NCBI RefSeq assembly: GCF_042662625.1
Contig: NZ_JBHSXH010000009.1
Coordinates: 868,001 to 932,000 of the forward strand
Direction of reading: 5' to 3'
DNA from: Halopelagius fulvigenes
Lineage (GTDB): Archaea; Halobacteriota; Halobacteria; Halobacteriales; Haloferacaceae
Length of the DNA: 64,000 nt
In this document: positions 32,958 through 41,754 of the stretch, piece by piece
How positions within the stretch are numbered: position 1 is the first letter of the stretch
Layout of the letters: each line of letters starts with the position of its first letter
Position numbers and translations under genes: made by a program
Notes under the pieces: model-generated
What the model was told of the DNA's origin: nothing
What the model saw: the letters and a program-made list of their open reading frames with translations, nothing else
Database searches by the model: none

Positions 32958-34046
32958 ATGGTCAGCTTCGGCGGCGCAAAACGGACGGGGAAACACATCG
33001 CGTCGGACTTCTCGAACAAGAACGTGACGTTCATGGCGGCGGGCATCGCCTACAACGCGTTCGTCTCGCTCGTCCCGATGTTGCTCCTCTTGCTCCTGAT
33101 AGTCTCGACGTTCGGCGGCGGTCTGGAGGAGCGACTCGTCACGCTCGCACAGACATCGCTTCCGGGTCCCATCGCGGACGTCATCACCAGCGTGTTCAGC
33201 GGCGGGTCGAGCGCCGCCGGCGCGTCGGCCATCGGGCTGGTCGTGCTCGTGTGGGGGACGCTGAAGATATTCCGCGGCCTCGACACCGCCTTCTCGGAGA
33301 TTTACGAGACCGAGGGGCAGAACTCCATCGTGGACCAACTGAAGGACGGACTCGTCGTCCTCGTGGCCCTCCTCGTCGCCATCGTGGCGACGGCGGGAGC
33401 GAGCATCGCCTTCGCCTGGCTCTCGGATCAGATTCCGTACATCGGCGTCCTGACACCGTTAGTGCTCGTCGGCGGACTGCTCATCGCGTTCCTCCCGATG
33501 TACGTCCGCTTCCCCGACGCGAACCTCGGGTGGAAGGAAGCCCTCCCCGGCGCGGCGTTCGCGGCGGTCGGATGGGCGGCGCTGCAGGCGCTGTTTCAGG
33601 TGTACCTCTCGTTCAAAGGCGGCGGGTCGGAGGGCTTCTTCGGCGGCGTCATCGTCGTCGTCACGTGGCTGTACTTCTCGGGGATGGTCCTGCTCCTCGG
33701 CGCGGTGATAAACTCCGTGCTCACCGGGCAGTCGTCGGGGCGCGCCGGCGGCGTCGGCACGGGTGCGTCCGGGTACCGAACGCGGCGCGAGGAGGAGCTC
33801 GACCCCGACGAGTTCGCCCGGTACCTCACCGAACTCCGGGAGGACGTGACCGGCCACTACGAGGAGATGCGGCCGACAATCGGCGGCGAGGACGACGAGC
33901 GACGCCCCCGCCCGCGCGGCGAAGTGAAGCTGATAGAGCAGTCCAAGCGCGACGGCGACGACGAGGAGTGGTCCGTCGCGTTCCGTTGGCGGAGCCCGGC
34001 CGACGGGTCGGACCGGGAACGGACGCCCGCGCCCGCGGACGACTGA
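32958..34046 (+). CDS. YihY/virulence factor BrkB family membrane protein
   Basis: A 362-residue integral membrane protein of the YihY family (formerly mis-named RNase BN). The family motif FMAAGIAYNAFVSLVPMLLL is near residue 24, followed by five more helices; the GFFGGVIVVVTWLYFSGMVLLLGA segment is the conserved end of the core. An approximately 95-residue acidic/basic cytoplasmic tail follows (residues about 265-362). Substrate unknown; lipid or metabolite transport is proposed for relatives. Confidence 0.88.
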   Translation: MVSFGGAKRTGKHIASDFSNKNVTFMAAGIAYNAFVSLVPMLLLLLLIVSTFGGGLEERLVTLAQTSLPGPIADVITSVFSGGSSAAGASAIGLVVLVWGTLKIFRGLDTAFSEIYETEGQNSIVDQLKDGLVVLVALLVAIVATAGASIAFAWLSDQIPYIGVLTPLVLVGGLLIAFLPMYVRFPDANLGWKEALPGAAFAAVGWAALQALFQVYLSFKGGGSEGFFGGVIVVVTWLYFSGMVLLLGAVINSVLTGQSSGRAGGVGTGASGYRTRREEELDPDEFARYLTELREDVTGHYEEMRPTIGGEDDERRPRPRGEVKLIEQSKRDGDDEEWSVAFRWRSPADGSDRERTPAPADD

Positions 34047-34213
34047 GGAAGTCGCCGTGACAGTCCGACCGAAGACGGGGGAGGAGGGCCTCGAAGAGAG
34101 GTATCGGGGACCACCTATCCCGATCGGATTTCCGTCGTGCGATATCCGCAGAACGAACCCGGTCAGTACGGCTCGAAAGAAAAGACGTCCGATATCACCG
34201 TTTCAGACACCGC

Positions 34214-34426
34214 TTATGGAACTTCCTCGACGCGCGTCTCGCACGTTGAGCAGGTGTCTTTGTCGATGGCGACGTACACCGACTCGCAGTCCGGACAGCG
34301 AAACAACGATACCGCTGACTCCTCTTGCGGTGCTTCCGGGGTACTTCCCGGGGTCGCTCGTTCCCCGGGGCCTCCGAACCATCCGCCGACCGAGTCCACC
34401 CACTTGGAGATGGCCTTCACGGTCAC
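34214..34426 (-). CDS. Small zinc-finger protein
   Basis: A 70-residue protein with CPDCESVYVAIDKDTCSTC near residues 44-62 giving two CX2C knuckles, typical of the many small haloarchaeal zinc-finger proteins, some of which affect swarming and biofilm. An N-terminal helix (MTVKAISKWVDSVGGWFGG) precedes a Pro/Thr linker. Its ATG overlaps the stop of the DUF7344 regulator gene by 4 bases, so they are made together. Confidence 0.75.
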   Translation of the reverse strand: MTVKAISKWVDSVGGWFGGPGERATPGSTPEAPQEESAVSLFRCPDCESVYVAIDKDTCSTCETRVEEVP

Positions 34427-34794
34427 TCACCGCCCGGTACCGTCGGCCGGAGGTGCGCCCGAAGCTCGTCCGTTCGGTCCCCGAGCGTCACAGTTCGATC
34501 CTCGGCGTCGTACTCGACGAACTCCGAATCGGCCATCTTCGGGAGGTGGTTGTGCACGAGGGAGATTTCGACGGCGTCCCTCTCGCCACCCCGACGGTCG
34601 AGGTCGGTGAGGGAAGCCTCCCACTCGACGAGTTCCGTCGCCAACGTTTCGACGGGTACCGGCATCTCGACGGTCAGTAGGTTATCGAGCACGAACCGGC
34701 GTCGCGGGTTGGACAGGACGTCGAAGAGTTCGTCCTGATGGTCGCCGCCCGCATCGAACTCCGATAGGTCCCTGTCTGAGAGCTCAGTAGTCAC
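34423..34794 (-). CDS. DUF7344 winged-helix regulator
   Basis: A 123-residue haloarchaeal winged-helix protein: ELFDVLSNPRRRFVLDNLLT, VETLATELVEWE and VHNHLPKMADSEFVEYDAED match the DUF7344 pattern. I start at GTG 34792-34794 because a clear TATA (CAATATATACG) lies at about 34838-34850, giving a transcript that begins downstream of the longer open frame's first codons. An alternative GTG at 34971, overlapping the Lrp stop, would add 59 residues of unlikely sequence. It is coupled to the zinc-finger gene behind it. Confidence 0.78.
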   Translation of the reverse strand: MTTELSDRDLSEFDAGGDHQDELFDVLSNPRRRFVLDNLLTVEMPVPVETLATELVEWEASLTDLDRRGGERDAVEISLVHNHLPKMADSEFVEYDAEDRTVTLGDRTDELRAHLRPTVPGGE

Positions 34795-34837
34795 GTCTAA
34801 CCGGAGTGCCCTCGTCCGGATAACTGTTATTCTGCGT

Positions 34838-34850
34838 ATATATTGAATGT
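34838..34850 (-). promoter_or_regulatory. TATA box of the DUF7344/zinc-finger operon
   Basis: The minus strand reads CAATATATACGCA in an AT-rich patch. Transcription would start near 34820, about 25 bases before the GTG start chosen for the DUF7344 gene. Confidence 0.6.
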
Positions 34851-34967
34851 TGCTAAAATAGCAGTCCGTGGTGCTCAGATCAGGTTTACCACAGTCTTCT
34901 GTGCGGCGACTCGCATTTTCGAACCTCGAAGAGGCGCTTTCCACAGGGGCGGATCGGGGGTGGGTGT

Positions 34968-35465
34968 TCACTCGCCCTCGTCGTCGCCCTGCCCGTCGTC
35001 GTAGGGGTCGGTGAAGAAGAAGTGGTTGAACGGTTGTACTCGTCGCTGACGGAGGAGTTCCGAACTCTCTATCGAGAGTCCGATTTCGTGCATCGCGTCG
35101 GTCATGCGGACGGTGTCAGACGTGTTGACTCCGACGGCTTCGACGAACAGGTTCCGCCGGCCGGTCAACGTCTCTCGAACGTCCACGACGCCCCGGATGT
35201 TGAGTACCTGTTCGACCATCTCCGACCGGTCCGTCGGCGGTGCCGAGCAGACGAAGAGTATCTGAAGGGGGAGATTCGCCTTCTCGTAGTCGATTTTCGG
35301 GTGGTAGCCTTCGATGATTCCGTCGGATTCGAGTTCGTTGATTCGATTCCGAACGGTGCTGGCGGAGACGTCCACCTTGTCGGCGATCTCCTGGGCCGTC
35401 CGATTCCGGGCGTCGAGTTGGAGTTCGTGCAGGATACCCCTATCCACGTTGTCAAGTTCGACCAT
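34968..35465 (-). CDS. Lrp/AsnC family transcriptional regulator
   Basis: A 165-residue Lrp-type regulator. The N-terminal helix-turn-helix (VDRGILHELQLDARNRTAQE and VSASTVRNRINELESDGII) is followed by a RAM-like ligand-binding domain (ILFVCSAPPTDRSEMVEQVL, RGVVDVRETLTGRRNLFVEA). Such proteins bind amino acids or other small effectors and control metabolism. ATG 35463-35465 is favoured by a CTATTAG element about 27 bases upstream; a GTG 21 bases earlier overlaps that element. Confidence 0.9.
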   Translation of the reverse strand: MVELDNVDRGILHELQLDARNRTAQEIADKVDVSASTVRNRINELESDGIIEGYHPKIDYEKANLPLQILFVCSAPPTDRSEMVEQVLNIRGVVDVRETLTGRRNLFVEAVGVNTSDTVRMTDAMHEIGLSIESSELLRQRRVQPFNHFFFTDPYDDGQGDDEGE

Positions 35466-35775
35466 GCCGGAGTCATCGACTGCCACGCTAATAGAGCCTC
35501 GCCGTAAACCGTATCAGGCCGTATCGTCGGTTCAGCGGCGGATTCTCCGCTCGATCCGGTACCTCACTCGCTCGTCGGGGTACTCCCGCGTCGGGGATGA
35601 GAACGACACCTTCAACTTTTTCGGGCTTAGACATGAGTACACACCTCGACGGTGGCGATTCCTCGACTTTCGAGGCCGTCCAATCGTGCCTCGATGGTCC
35701 GAGCGGTCGTCACCGGTGTCGTGGTTTGAAGCCGCGAAATCGCATGACAGTGCCGAGGTGCGAACATATCAACCC

Positions 35776-35858
35776 GGTGGGATGGCGGAGTGGACTAACG
35801 CGCCTGCCTTGAAAGCAGGTGGCCTTCGGCCTCCTGGGTTCAAATCCCAGTCCCACCG
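35776..35858 (+). tRNA. tRNA-Ser (anticodon TGA)
   Basis: An 83-nt class II tRNA with acceptor GGTGGGA/TCCCACC, discriminator G, anticodon arm CCTGC-CTTGAAA-GCAGG (anticodon TGA), variable arm GGCCTTCGGCC and T loop TTCAAAT. No intron. The 290 bases before it contain no convincing gene. Confidence 0.95.
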
Positions 35859-36034
35859 CATTCTAACGCGAACTATCCAGCGATCACCTCGTGTGCTCGC
35901 CTCCCCGTGAGCGTCTGACTGCTTGTACGACTGGATTCGACGCAGGGAGCGACGCGGTCCGAGAGGGCCGCGCTTCGCGTGACACTCTCCCGCAGATGCG
36001 TAACGGCTTTGAGTTGGCCTTCCAACAGGGAGGT

Positions 36035-36340
36035 ATGGACTGGCCACACGACCCGGACGGCGAAGCGGGGTCAGAGGGAATGCGGAAGTTCGGCCACGCG
36101 ATAATCGCGAAGAAGATAGACGAAGAGGAGGACTTCCCCCTCTCGCGTGACGAGTTCGTCGCCGAGTACGGCGACGACCCCATTCGCATCGACTACGAAC
36201 GAGTCGTCCCGATGCGCGAAATCTTCGACCACGTCGAGGAGGAGGAGTTCGACGACTTCGTGGAGTTCCATCAGGCGCTGGGCCGCGCGATGCGACGCGA
36301 GGGGTACTGGTTCTACGAGGGTTCCGAGGCGTTCGTCTGA
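36035..36340 (+). CDS. DUF5785 family protein
   Basis: A 101-residue acidic soluble protein starting MDWPHDPDGEAGSEGMRKF, which I recognise as the haloarchaeal DUF5785 family. It contains KFGHAIIAKKIDEEEDFPLS and ends FDDFVEFHQALGRAMRREG with WFYEGSEAF. GGAGGT directly before the ATG is a good Shine-Dalgarno sequence. Function unknown. Convergent with udk. Confidence 0.8.
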   Translation: MDWPHDPDGEAGSEGMRKFGHAIIAKKIDEEEDFPLSRDEFVAEYGDDPIRIDYERVVPMREIFDHVEEEEFDDFVEFHQALGRAMRREGYWFYEGSEAFV

Positions 36341-36437
36341 AGCGCGACGGGCGCGCGACCCTCGACTGCGTCGCCGAACCGCCGTGAGCGACGGGTGTCG
36401 GCGGACGACGCTCGCGCCGCGTCTGCGGTACGGACGC

Positions 36438-37127
36438 TCACTCTTCGTCGAGGGAGACGCGGTCCGCAATCTCCCTCTCGGGCGACGTGCGCTCCCAGTT
36501 GCGGGGAGCGTCGCCGCCGACTTCGGCCTGCACCTTCTCCTCTAGGAGGTTGACGGCGACGCTGTTTGCCCCCTCGGGGATGATGAGGTCGGCGTGCTTC
36601 TTCGAGGGTTCGATGAACTGTTCGTGCATCGGTTTGACCGTCGAGAGGTACTGGTCGATGACGCCCTCCAGATCGCGGCCCCTGTCGATGACGTCGCGTT
36701 GGATGCGCCGGAGGATGCGGACGTCGGCGTCCGTCTCGACGTACAGGCGGAGGTCGAGCATCTCGTTTATCTCCTCGTCGTAGAGCGCGAGGATGCCTTC
36801 GAGGATGACGACGTCCGTCGGTTCGACCCGAACCGTCTCGTCTCTCCGGTTGTGTATCTCGAAGTCGTACTGCGGCATCTCTATCGCTCTGCCTTCGAGG
36901 AGCGTCGATAACTGCTCGCGGAGCAGTTCCCACTCGAACGCCGAGGGGTGGTCGTAGTTGACCGACTCGCGTTCTCGGACGTCGAGGTGGCTCTGGTCCT
37001 CGTAGTAGTTGTCGAGCGGAATTCGCGTGACCGACTCACCGACGTTCTCGGTGATGAGTCGCGCCACCGTCGTCTTCCCCGCACCGGTCCCGCCGGCGAT
37101 ACCGATGACGAACGAGGGGATGGTCAT
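36438..37127 (-). CDS. udk: Uridine kinase
   Basis: P-loop kinase of pyrimidine salvage that phosphorylates uridine/cytidine. The 229-residue protein has Walker A GIAGGTGAGKTT at residues 9-20, IPLDNYYEDQS, YDHPSAFEWELL and VVILEGILALYDEE, all typical of the family, and a C-terminal acidic tail. Length is slightly above bacterial Udk. Transcribed alone, divergent from the livK-like gene at 37330. Confidence 0.93.
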   Translation of the reverse strand: MTIPSFVIGIAGGTGAGKTTVARLITENVGESVTRIPLDNYYEDQSHLDVRERESVNYDHPSAFEWELLREQLSTLLEGRAIEMPQYDFEIHNRRDETVRVEPTDVVILEGILALYDEEINEMLDLRLYVETDADVRILRRIQRDVIDRGRDLEGVIDQYLSTVKPMHEQFIEPSKKHADLIIPEGANSVAVNLLEEKVQAEVGGDAPRNWERTSPEREIADRVSLDEE

Positions 37128-37293
37128 CGGTGGAGAACGCGCGGCGAGCGGTTTGAACGTGGTGGTTCGCCGCCCGTCCGAGGCGTGCGGACACGCGACC
37201 CGGGGACGAAATGATAACGTATAGTCATTTTGGCCGGATGCCCACTATTCCCTCCGAGAAGGGTAGAATCGCCCGATCTAGGTACATCAAGGG

Positions 37294-37304
37294 GTAATTT
37301 TATA
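37294..37304 (+). promoter_or_regulatory. TATA box of the livK-like gene
   Basis: AATTTTATAAA lies about 30 bases upstream of the ATG at 37330, giving a leaderless or nearly leaderless transcript. Confidence 0.6.
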
Positions 37305-37329
37305 AACGGGTAATGCCTTTGCGTGCCAC

Positions 37330-38673
37330 ATGGCACGTGATATCGTACGACGAGATTTCCTGAAACGAGTCGGCGCGGCGGGCGCCGTGGGAGCAGCGGG
37401 GCTATCGGGCTGTATCGGAAGCCCGGGCGGAAGCGGCGGTGGCGGCGGTGGCGGCGGTAGCGGCGACGGCCCGAACGGCCTCGTCGTCATCGGCTACCCC
37501 GAGAGTGGTATCCAACTGTTCCGCGACTATTACAGCGCGAGCGACGGAGACGAGAAGATTCTGGTCCCCGACGGGCTTCGCGACGGCGCGATGCCCGGTC
37601 AGGTCGGCAACGACATGGCGAACGTCACGGGTACCGCACCCGCAGCGGGCGGCCCGAAGCAGGAGGCGTTCACCTCGATGTTCGAAGAGGAGTACGGAAG
37701 TGCGCCGGGCGTGTTCACGGCGCAGTCGTACGACTCGGTCGCAATCCTGTTGCTGGCGAACGCCGCCGCGGGGGAGAACAGCGGTTCGAAACTGAAAGAA
37801 CAGATGCGGCGTATCGCCAACCCCGGCGGGATGGAAGTCGGTCCGGACAACTTCGTCGAGGGGATGGAGGCGGCCGCGAACGGCGAAGATATCAACTATC
37901 AGGGCGCATCCTCGTCGACCAACTTCGACCAGAACGGCGACCCGGCGTCTGCGGCGTACTCCATCTGGAAGTTCGCTCCGGACGAGAACAGCACGAAGAC
38001 CGTCGAGACGCAGAACTTCGAAGGCGAGAACCCCGAAGGCAAGGGCCCGTCCGCCGACAGCGGACCCGGCGGCTCCGACCGCCAACTCTCCGTCGGCATC
38101 CTCCTGCCCGAAACGGGTGACCTCGCATCCGTGGGCCAGCCGATGATTCGGGCCGCGCAGTTGCCGGTCAAGCAGGTTAACGACGCGAATCCCGCGGGCC
38201 TCTCCGCGAACGCCAAAATCGAGGACACGCAGACGTCGCCCGACGCCGGCATCTCGGCGGCGCAGTCGCTCGTGAGCGCCGGCGTCCCGGGCGTCTGTGG
38301 GTCGGCGTCCTCCGGCGTGAACGTCCCCGTCTCACAGGAGGCGTTCATCCCGAACGAAGTCGTGGGCTGTTCGCCGTCCTCGACGGCGCTGTCGGTGTCG
38401 AACCTCGACGACAACGACTACATCTTCCGGACGGCGCCGTCGGACTTCCTGCAGGGCCGCGTCATGGCGCAGGTCATGTCCGAACGCCTCGGAGCGAGTT
38501 CCGTCTCGACGCTGTACGTCAACAACGACTACGGCCAGCAACTCTCGGAACGCTTCGCCAGCGTGTTCAAAGACCAGTTCGACGGCGAGGTGTACCACCA
38601 AGTCGCGTTCAACATCGGCGAGTCCTCCTACTCGTCGGTCATCGAGAAGGCCCTGTCGCCGCCGGAGAACTGA
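37330..38673 (+). CDS. Circularly permuted LivK-type ABC substrate-binding lipoprotein
   Basis: A 447-residue secreted solute-binding protein. The Tat signal (RRDFLKR) and lipobox LSGC (Cys28) are followed by a Gly-rich linker. The mature domain order is unusual: residues about 48-235 (LVVIGYPESGIQLFRDYYS to SIWKFAPDEN) match what is normally the C-terminal half of haloarchaeal LivK-like proteins, and residues about 250-447 (LSVGILLPETGDLASVG to SSYSSVIEKALSPPEN) match the normal N-terminal half. The two ends, ALSPPEN and GPNGLVVIGYPESG, would join seamlessly in an unpermuted protein. Length is normal. It converges with livHMGF, which lies on the other strand. Substrate is probably amino acids or amides. 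Confidence 0.85.
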   Translation: MARDIVRRDFLKRVGAAGAVGAAGLSGCIGSPGGSGGGGGGGGSGDGPNGLVVIGYPESGIQLFRDYYSASDGDEKILVPDGLRDGAMPGQVGNDMANVTGTAPAAGGPKQEAFTSMFEEEYGSAPGVFTAQSYDSVAILLLANAAAGENSGSKLKEQMRRIANPGGMEVGPDNFVEGMEAAANGEDINYQGASSSTNFDQNGDPASAAYSIWKFAPDENSTKTVETQNFEGENPEGKGPSADSGPGGSDRQLSVGILLPETGDLASVGQPMIRAAQLPVKQVNDANPAGLSANAKIEDTQTSPDAGISAAQSLVSAGVPGVCGSASSGVNVPVSQEAFIPNEVVGCSPSSTALSVSNLDDNDYIFRTAPSDFLQGRVMAQVMSERLGASSVSTLYVNNDYGQQLSERFASVFKDQFDGEVYHQVAFNIGESSYSSVIEKALSPPEN

Positions 38674-38814
38674 GCGGCGAATCGAATCCGATCTTCTTTC
38701 GACGTACCGCACCCAGCGACGGCTACGTCCGAGTTTTCGACCTCACTCGACATCGGGTGCGAGACGAACGGAGGCGCGGAACCGACCGAGAAAGAGCGAA
38801 CGCGACGGACGCGC

Positions 38815-39570
38815 TTACCCGCCGAGGAAGTCCCTGCGGACCCGTTCGTCGCCGAGCAACGCGTCGCCGGTATCGACGTAGCGGTTCCGCCCGTTCGCGA
38901 GGACGTAGCCGCGGTCACAGCGCCGAAGCGCCTCCTTCGCGTTCTGCTCGACCATCAGGATGGCCGTACCGTCGTCGTTGATGGCGTCGATGCGGTCGAA
39001 CATGTCGTCCACCAGGTCGGGTGCGAGGCCCGCCGACGGTTCGTCGAGCAAGAGCAGGTCGGGTTGGAGCATCAACGCGCGCCCCATCGCCAGCATCTGC
39101 TGTTGCCCGCCGGACATCGTGCCCGCCTTCTGGTCGCTCCGTTCTTCGAGGATGGGGAAGCGGTCGTACACCGCCCGCACGGCGTCCCGCGGCACCTCGT
39201 CGAGGATGTACGCGCCCATCTCCAAGTTCTCCTCGACCGTCAGCGAGGAGAACACGTTGTCGTTCTGCGGGACGTAGCCGATTCCCTTGTGGATGATGTC
39301 CTCCGGTTCGAGGCCGGTGACGTCCTCGCCGTCGAACGTGACCGTCCCGCCCATGTGGGTGGTGAGTCCGAAGACGGACTTCATCATCGTCGATTTGCCC
39401 GCGCCGTTCGGACCGACGATGGTGACGTACTCGCCGTCGTAGACGTCCATGTCCACGTCGGTGAGAATCTGTAAGTCGCCGTAGCCGGCGTCCAGGTTTC
39501 GGACTTCGAGGAGGGCTTCCTCCTCCCGCGGCGTCGCCTCCGTCTCGACGGCGACGTCGTCTGCGCTCAT
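38815..39570 (-). CDS. livF: Branched-chain amino acid type ABC transporter ATP-binding protein LivF
   Basis: A 251-residue ABC ATPase of the LivF type. Walker A GPNGAGKST, the Q loop VPQNDNVF, signature TMSGGQQQML and Walker B LLLLDEPSAGLAP are all present in order. It overlaps livG by 4 bases and is the last gene of livHMGF. With livG it powers uptake through the LivH/LivM channel. Confidence 0.92.
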   Translation of the reverse strand: MSADDVAVETEATPREEEALLEVRNLDAGYGDLQILTDVDMDVYDGEYVTIVGPNGAGKSTMMKSVFGLTTHMGGTVTFDGEDVTGLEPEDIIHKGIGYVPQNDNVFSSLTVEENLEMGAYILDEVPRDAVRAVYDRFPILEERSDQKAGTMSGGQQQMLAMGRALMLQPDLLLLDEPSAGLAPDLVDDMFDRIDAINDDGTAILMVEQNAKEALRRCDRGYVLANGRNRYVDTGDALLGDERVRRDFLGG

Positions 39571-40436
39571 ACGTCCCCTCCGAGGTACGCCTCGATGACG
39601 TCTTCGTTCGCTTTGACCGCCTCGGGGTCGCCCTCCGTGAGGACGCGCCCCTGGTGGAGGACGATGACGTGTTCGCAGTTCTCCATGATGAGGTCCATGT
39701 CGTGTTCGACCAGGAGGAAGGTGTAGCCCCGTTCGCGGAGTTCGTGGATGTGGTCGAGGAGTCGCCGTTCCAACGTCGGATTGACCCCCGCGAACGGTTC
39801 GTCCAAGAGCAGCATGTCCGGGTCCGTCAGCAACGCGCGCGCCATCTCCAGCAGTTTGCGCTGCCCGCCGGAGAGGTTCTCCGCGTACTCCTCGGCGATG
39901 TGGTCGATGTCGAAGAAGTCCAACACCTTCCAGACGCGTTCGAGGAGCTCTTCCTCCTGTTCGATCACGTCGTCGCGCACGCCGGGCGTGACCGACCGCC
40001 ACAGTTTCTCGCCCCGTTGGGCCTTCGGCGCGAGCATCATGTTCTCCAAGACGGTCATCTCGCCGAGTTCGCGGGCGATTTGGAACGTCCGGACCATCCC
40101 GCGGTTCGCTATCCGGTGCGGTTCGAGTCCCGTCACGTTCTCGCCGTTGAACGTGACCGTTCCCGAGTCGGGCTTCAGCATGCCCGTGATGAGGTTGAAC
40201 GTCGTGGACTTGCCCGCGCCGTTCGGGCCGATGAGGCCGGTGAGGGTCCCGCGTTCGACCTCGAAGGACGCGCCGTCCACGGCGGTGATGCCGCCGAAGG
40301 ACTTCCGCAGACCTTCGACTTTCAGCGGGTACTCGGTCGTGACGTCCGGGCCGGTTCCGAGGTCGAGGGACGCCGACCCGGTCGCCGCCGCGGCGTCGTC
40401 GGGGTCGGCTTCGCGCCCGCGTTCGGTCTCACTCAT
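39567..40436 (-). CDS. livG: Branched-chain amino acid type ABC transporter ATP-binding protein LivG
   Basis: A 289-residue ABC ATPase of the LivG type. After an acidic N-terminal extension (about 40 residues) come LIGPNGAGKSTTFN, NRGMVRTFQIARE, LSGGQRKLLEMAR and LLLDEPFAGVNPT, with the LivG-specific insertion between Walker A and signature. ATG 40434-40436 overlaps the livM stop by 8 bases; it overlaps livF by 4 bases. Confidence 0.92.
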   Translation of the reverse strand: MSETERGREADPDDAAAATGSASLDLGTGPDVTTEYPLKVEGLRKSFGGITAVDGASFEVERGTLTGLIGPNGAGKSTTFNLITGMLKPDSGTVTFNGENVTGLEPHRIANRGMVRTFQIARELGEMTVLENMMLAPKAQRGEKLWRSVTPGVRDDVIEQEEELLERVWKVLDFFDIDHIAEEYAENLSGGQRKLLEMARALLTDPDMLLLDEPFAGVNPTLERRLLDHIHELRERGYTFLLVEHDMDLIMENCEHVIVLHQGRVLTEGDPEAVKANEDVIEAYLGGDV

Positions 40437-41754
40437 CGCTCTCACCCCCATCCGATACGGCCGTCCGAGACGTCTTCGGCCTGCTGAGCGGGATGCTCGC
40501 GGCCGTCTCCTTGCGGTGGCCCATGAGGCCTTCGGGGCGGTTGTGCATCAGCCAGATGAGGACGAGACCCATGATGACGAGTTGGAGCTGTCGGATGCTG
40601 TCGATGGTGTAGAGGACGAACGGAAGCGGGTCGAGGTTCGAGGCGAGGGGTGCGACCGCCGGCCCAAACCCGTTCGGCGCGTTCGACGCCGGGAGCACCA
40701 TCTCGACGAGGTTCTTGAAGTAGCGCGGCCCCTGATAGAGGACGGCCGCGAATATCGCGCCGCCGAGGACGCTGCCGGTGTTCGACCCCGCGCCGCCGAT
40801 GATGAGCGCTATCCAGACGAAGAACGTCACGCGCGGGCGGAAGAAGTTCGGCGTCACCGCGCCCTGCGTCATCAGCCAGAAGATGCCGGCCAACCCCATC
40901 AGGGCGCACCCGAGCATGAACGACTTGATTTTGAACTGGTCGGTGTCCTTCCCGAGGGAGTTCGCCACGTCCTCGTCCTCGCGGATGGCCTTGAGGACGC
41001 GGCCGAACGGCGACTCCCCGGTCCGCTTCAGGAGCCAGTAGTACCCCGCGACCATCGCCAAGAGCACCGCGCCGTAGACGAGTCCGTCCACGACCGGTTT
41101 CGGGTTATTCAGGCCGAGCGCGGTTCCGAACGCGCCGACGAAGCCGAGGTACGCGTCCCACAGGCCGAAGAACGAGAAGAACGCCCGGATCGGGCCGGTG
41201 TAGTTCAGGATGAGCCCCGACCCGCCCCCGAAGCCGACGCGGTTGCCGAACAGTTGGAACTGCTGGAACTCGCCGGAGAGAAACGAGAAGCGGACGATTT
41301 CCGACATGGCGATGGTGACTATCGCGAGGTAGTCCGCGCGCAACCGAAGCGCCGGTAAGGCGACCACCAACCCGAGAAGCGCGGCGGCGAGCATGCCGGC
41401 GAGGACGCCGACGATAAGCGGTAGGCCGAGTCCGCCCACCTGCGCCGCGCCGCCGCCCTCGTACACCGGCTTCGAGACGAGAGCCATCACGTAGACGCCG
41501 ACGGCCATGAAGCCGACGATGCCGATGTTGAACTGCCCGGTGTACCCCCAGTGGAGGTTCAACGCGAGGCTCAGCATGGCGAACACGCCGACGTAGAACG
41601 TCAGCACGGCGATGGTGTTGAGTTGGCCGCGGAGCGAGTAACCGAGAGCCACCCCCACGGCGACGTACGCGGCGTAGACGACCGCCAGCGACGCGAGGAT
41701 GAGGCCCGCGTCGCCGCCGGGCACCCGGTCGGTGAAGTCCGCTCGGACGCTCAT
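40429..41754 (-). CDS. livM: Branched-chain amino acid type ABC transporter permease LivM
   Basis: A 441-residue inner-membrane permease with about nine or ten helices and the LivM pattern: LSLALNLHWGYTGQFNIGIVG near residue 60, ALRLRADYLAIVTIAMSEIV and the coupling loop GRVLKAIREDEDVANSLGKD. Longer than bacterial LivM because of extra helices at the N-terminus. It overlaps livH by 4 bases. Confidence 0.92.
   Translation of the reverse strand: MSVRADFTDRVPGGDAGLILASLAVVYAAYVAVGVALGYSLRGQLNTIAVLTFYVGVFAMLSLALNLHWGYTGQFNIGIVGFMAVGVYVMALVSKPVYEGGGAAQVGGLGLPLIVGVLAGMLAAALLGLVVALPALRLRADYLAIVTIAMSEIVRFSFLSGEFQQFQLFGNRVGFGGGSGLILNYTGPIRAFFSFFGLWDAYLGFVGAFGTALGLNNPKPVVDGLVYGAVLLAMVAGYYWLLKRTGESPFGRVLKAIREDEDVANSLGKDTDQFKIKSFMLGCALMGLAGIFWLMTQGAVTPNFFRPRVTFFVWIALIIGGAGSNTGSVLGGAIFAAVLYQGPRYFKNLVEMVLPASNAPNGFGPAVAPLASNLDPLPFVLYTIDSIRQLQLVIMGLVLIWLMHNRPEGLMGHRKETAASIPLSRPKTSRTAVSDGGESDE

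Noticed and set aside
35597..35812. Small frame beginning MRTTPSTFSGLDMS upstream of tRNA-Ser(TGA)
   Set aside because: Runs into the tRNA gene, no recognisable domain and no promoter at suitable distance.
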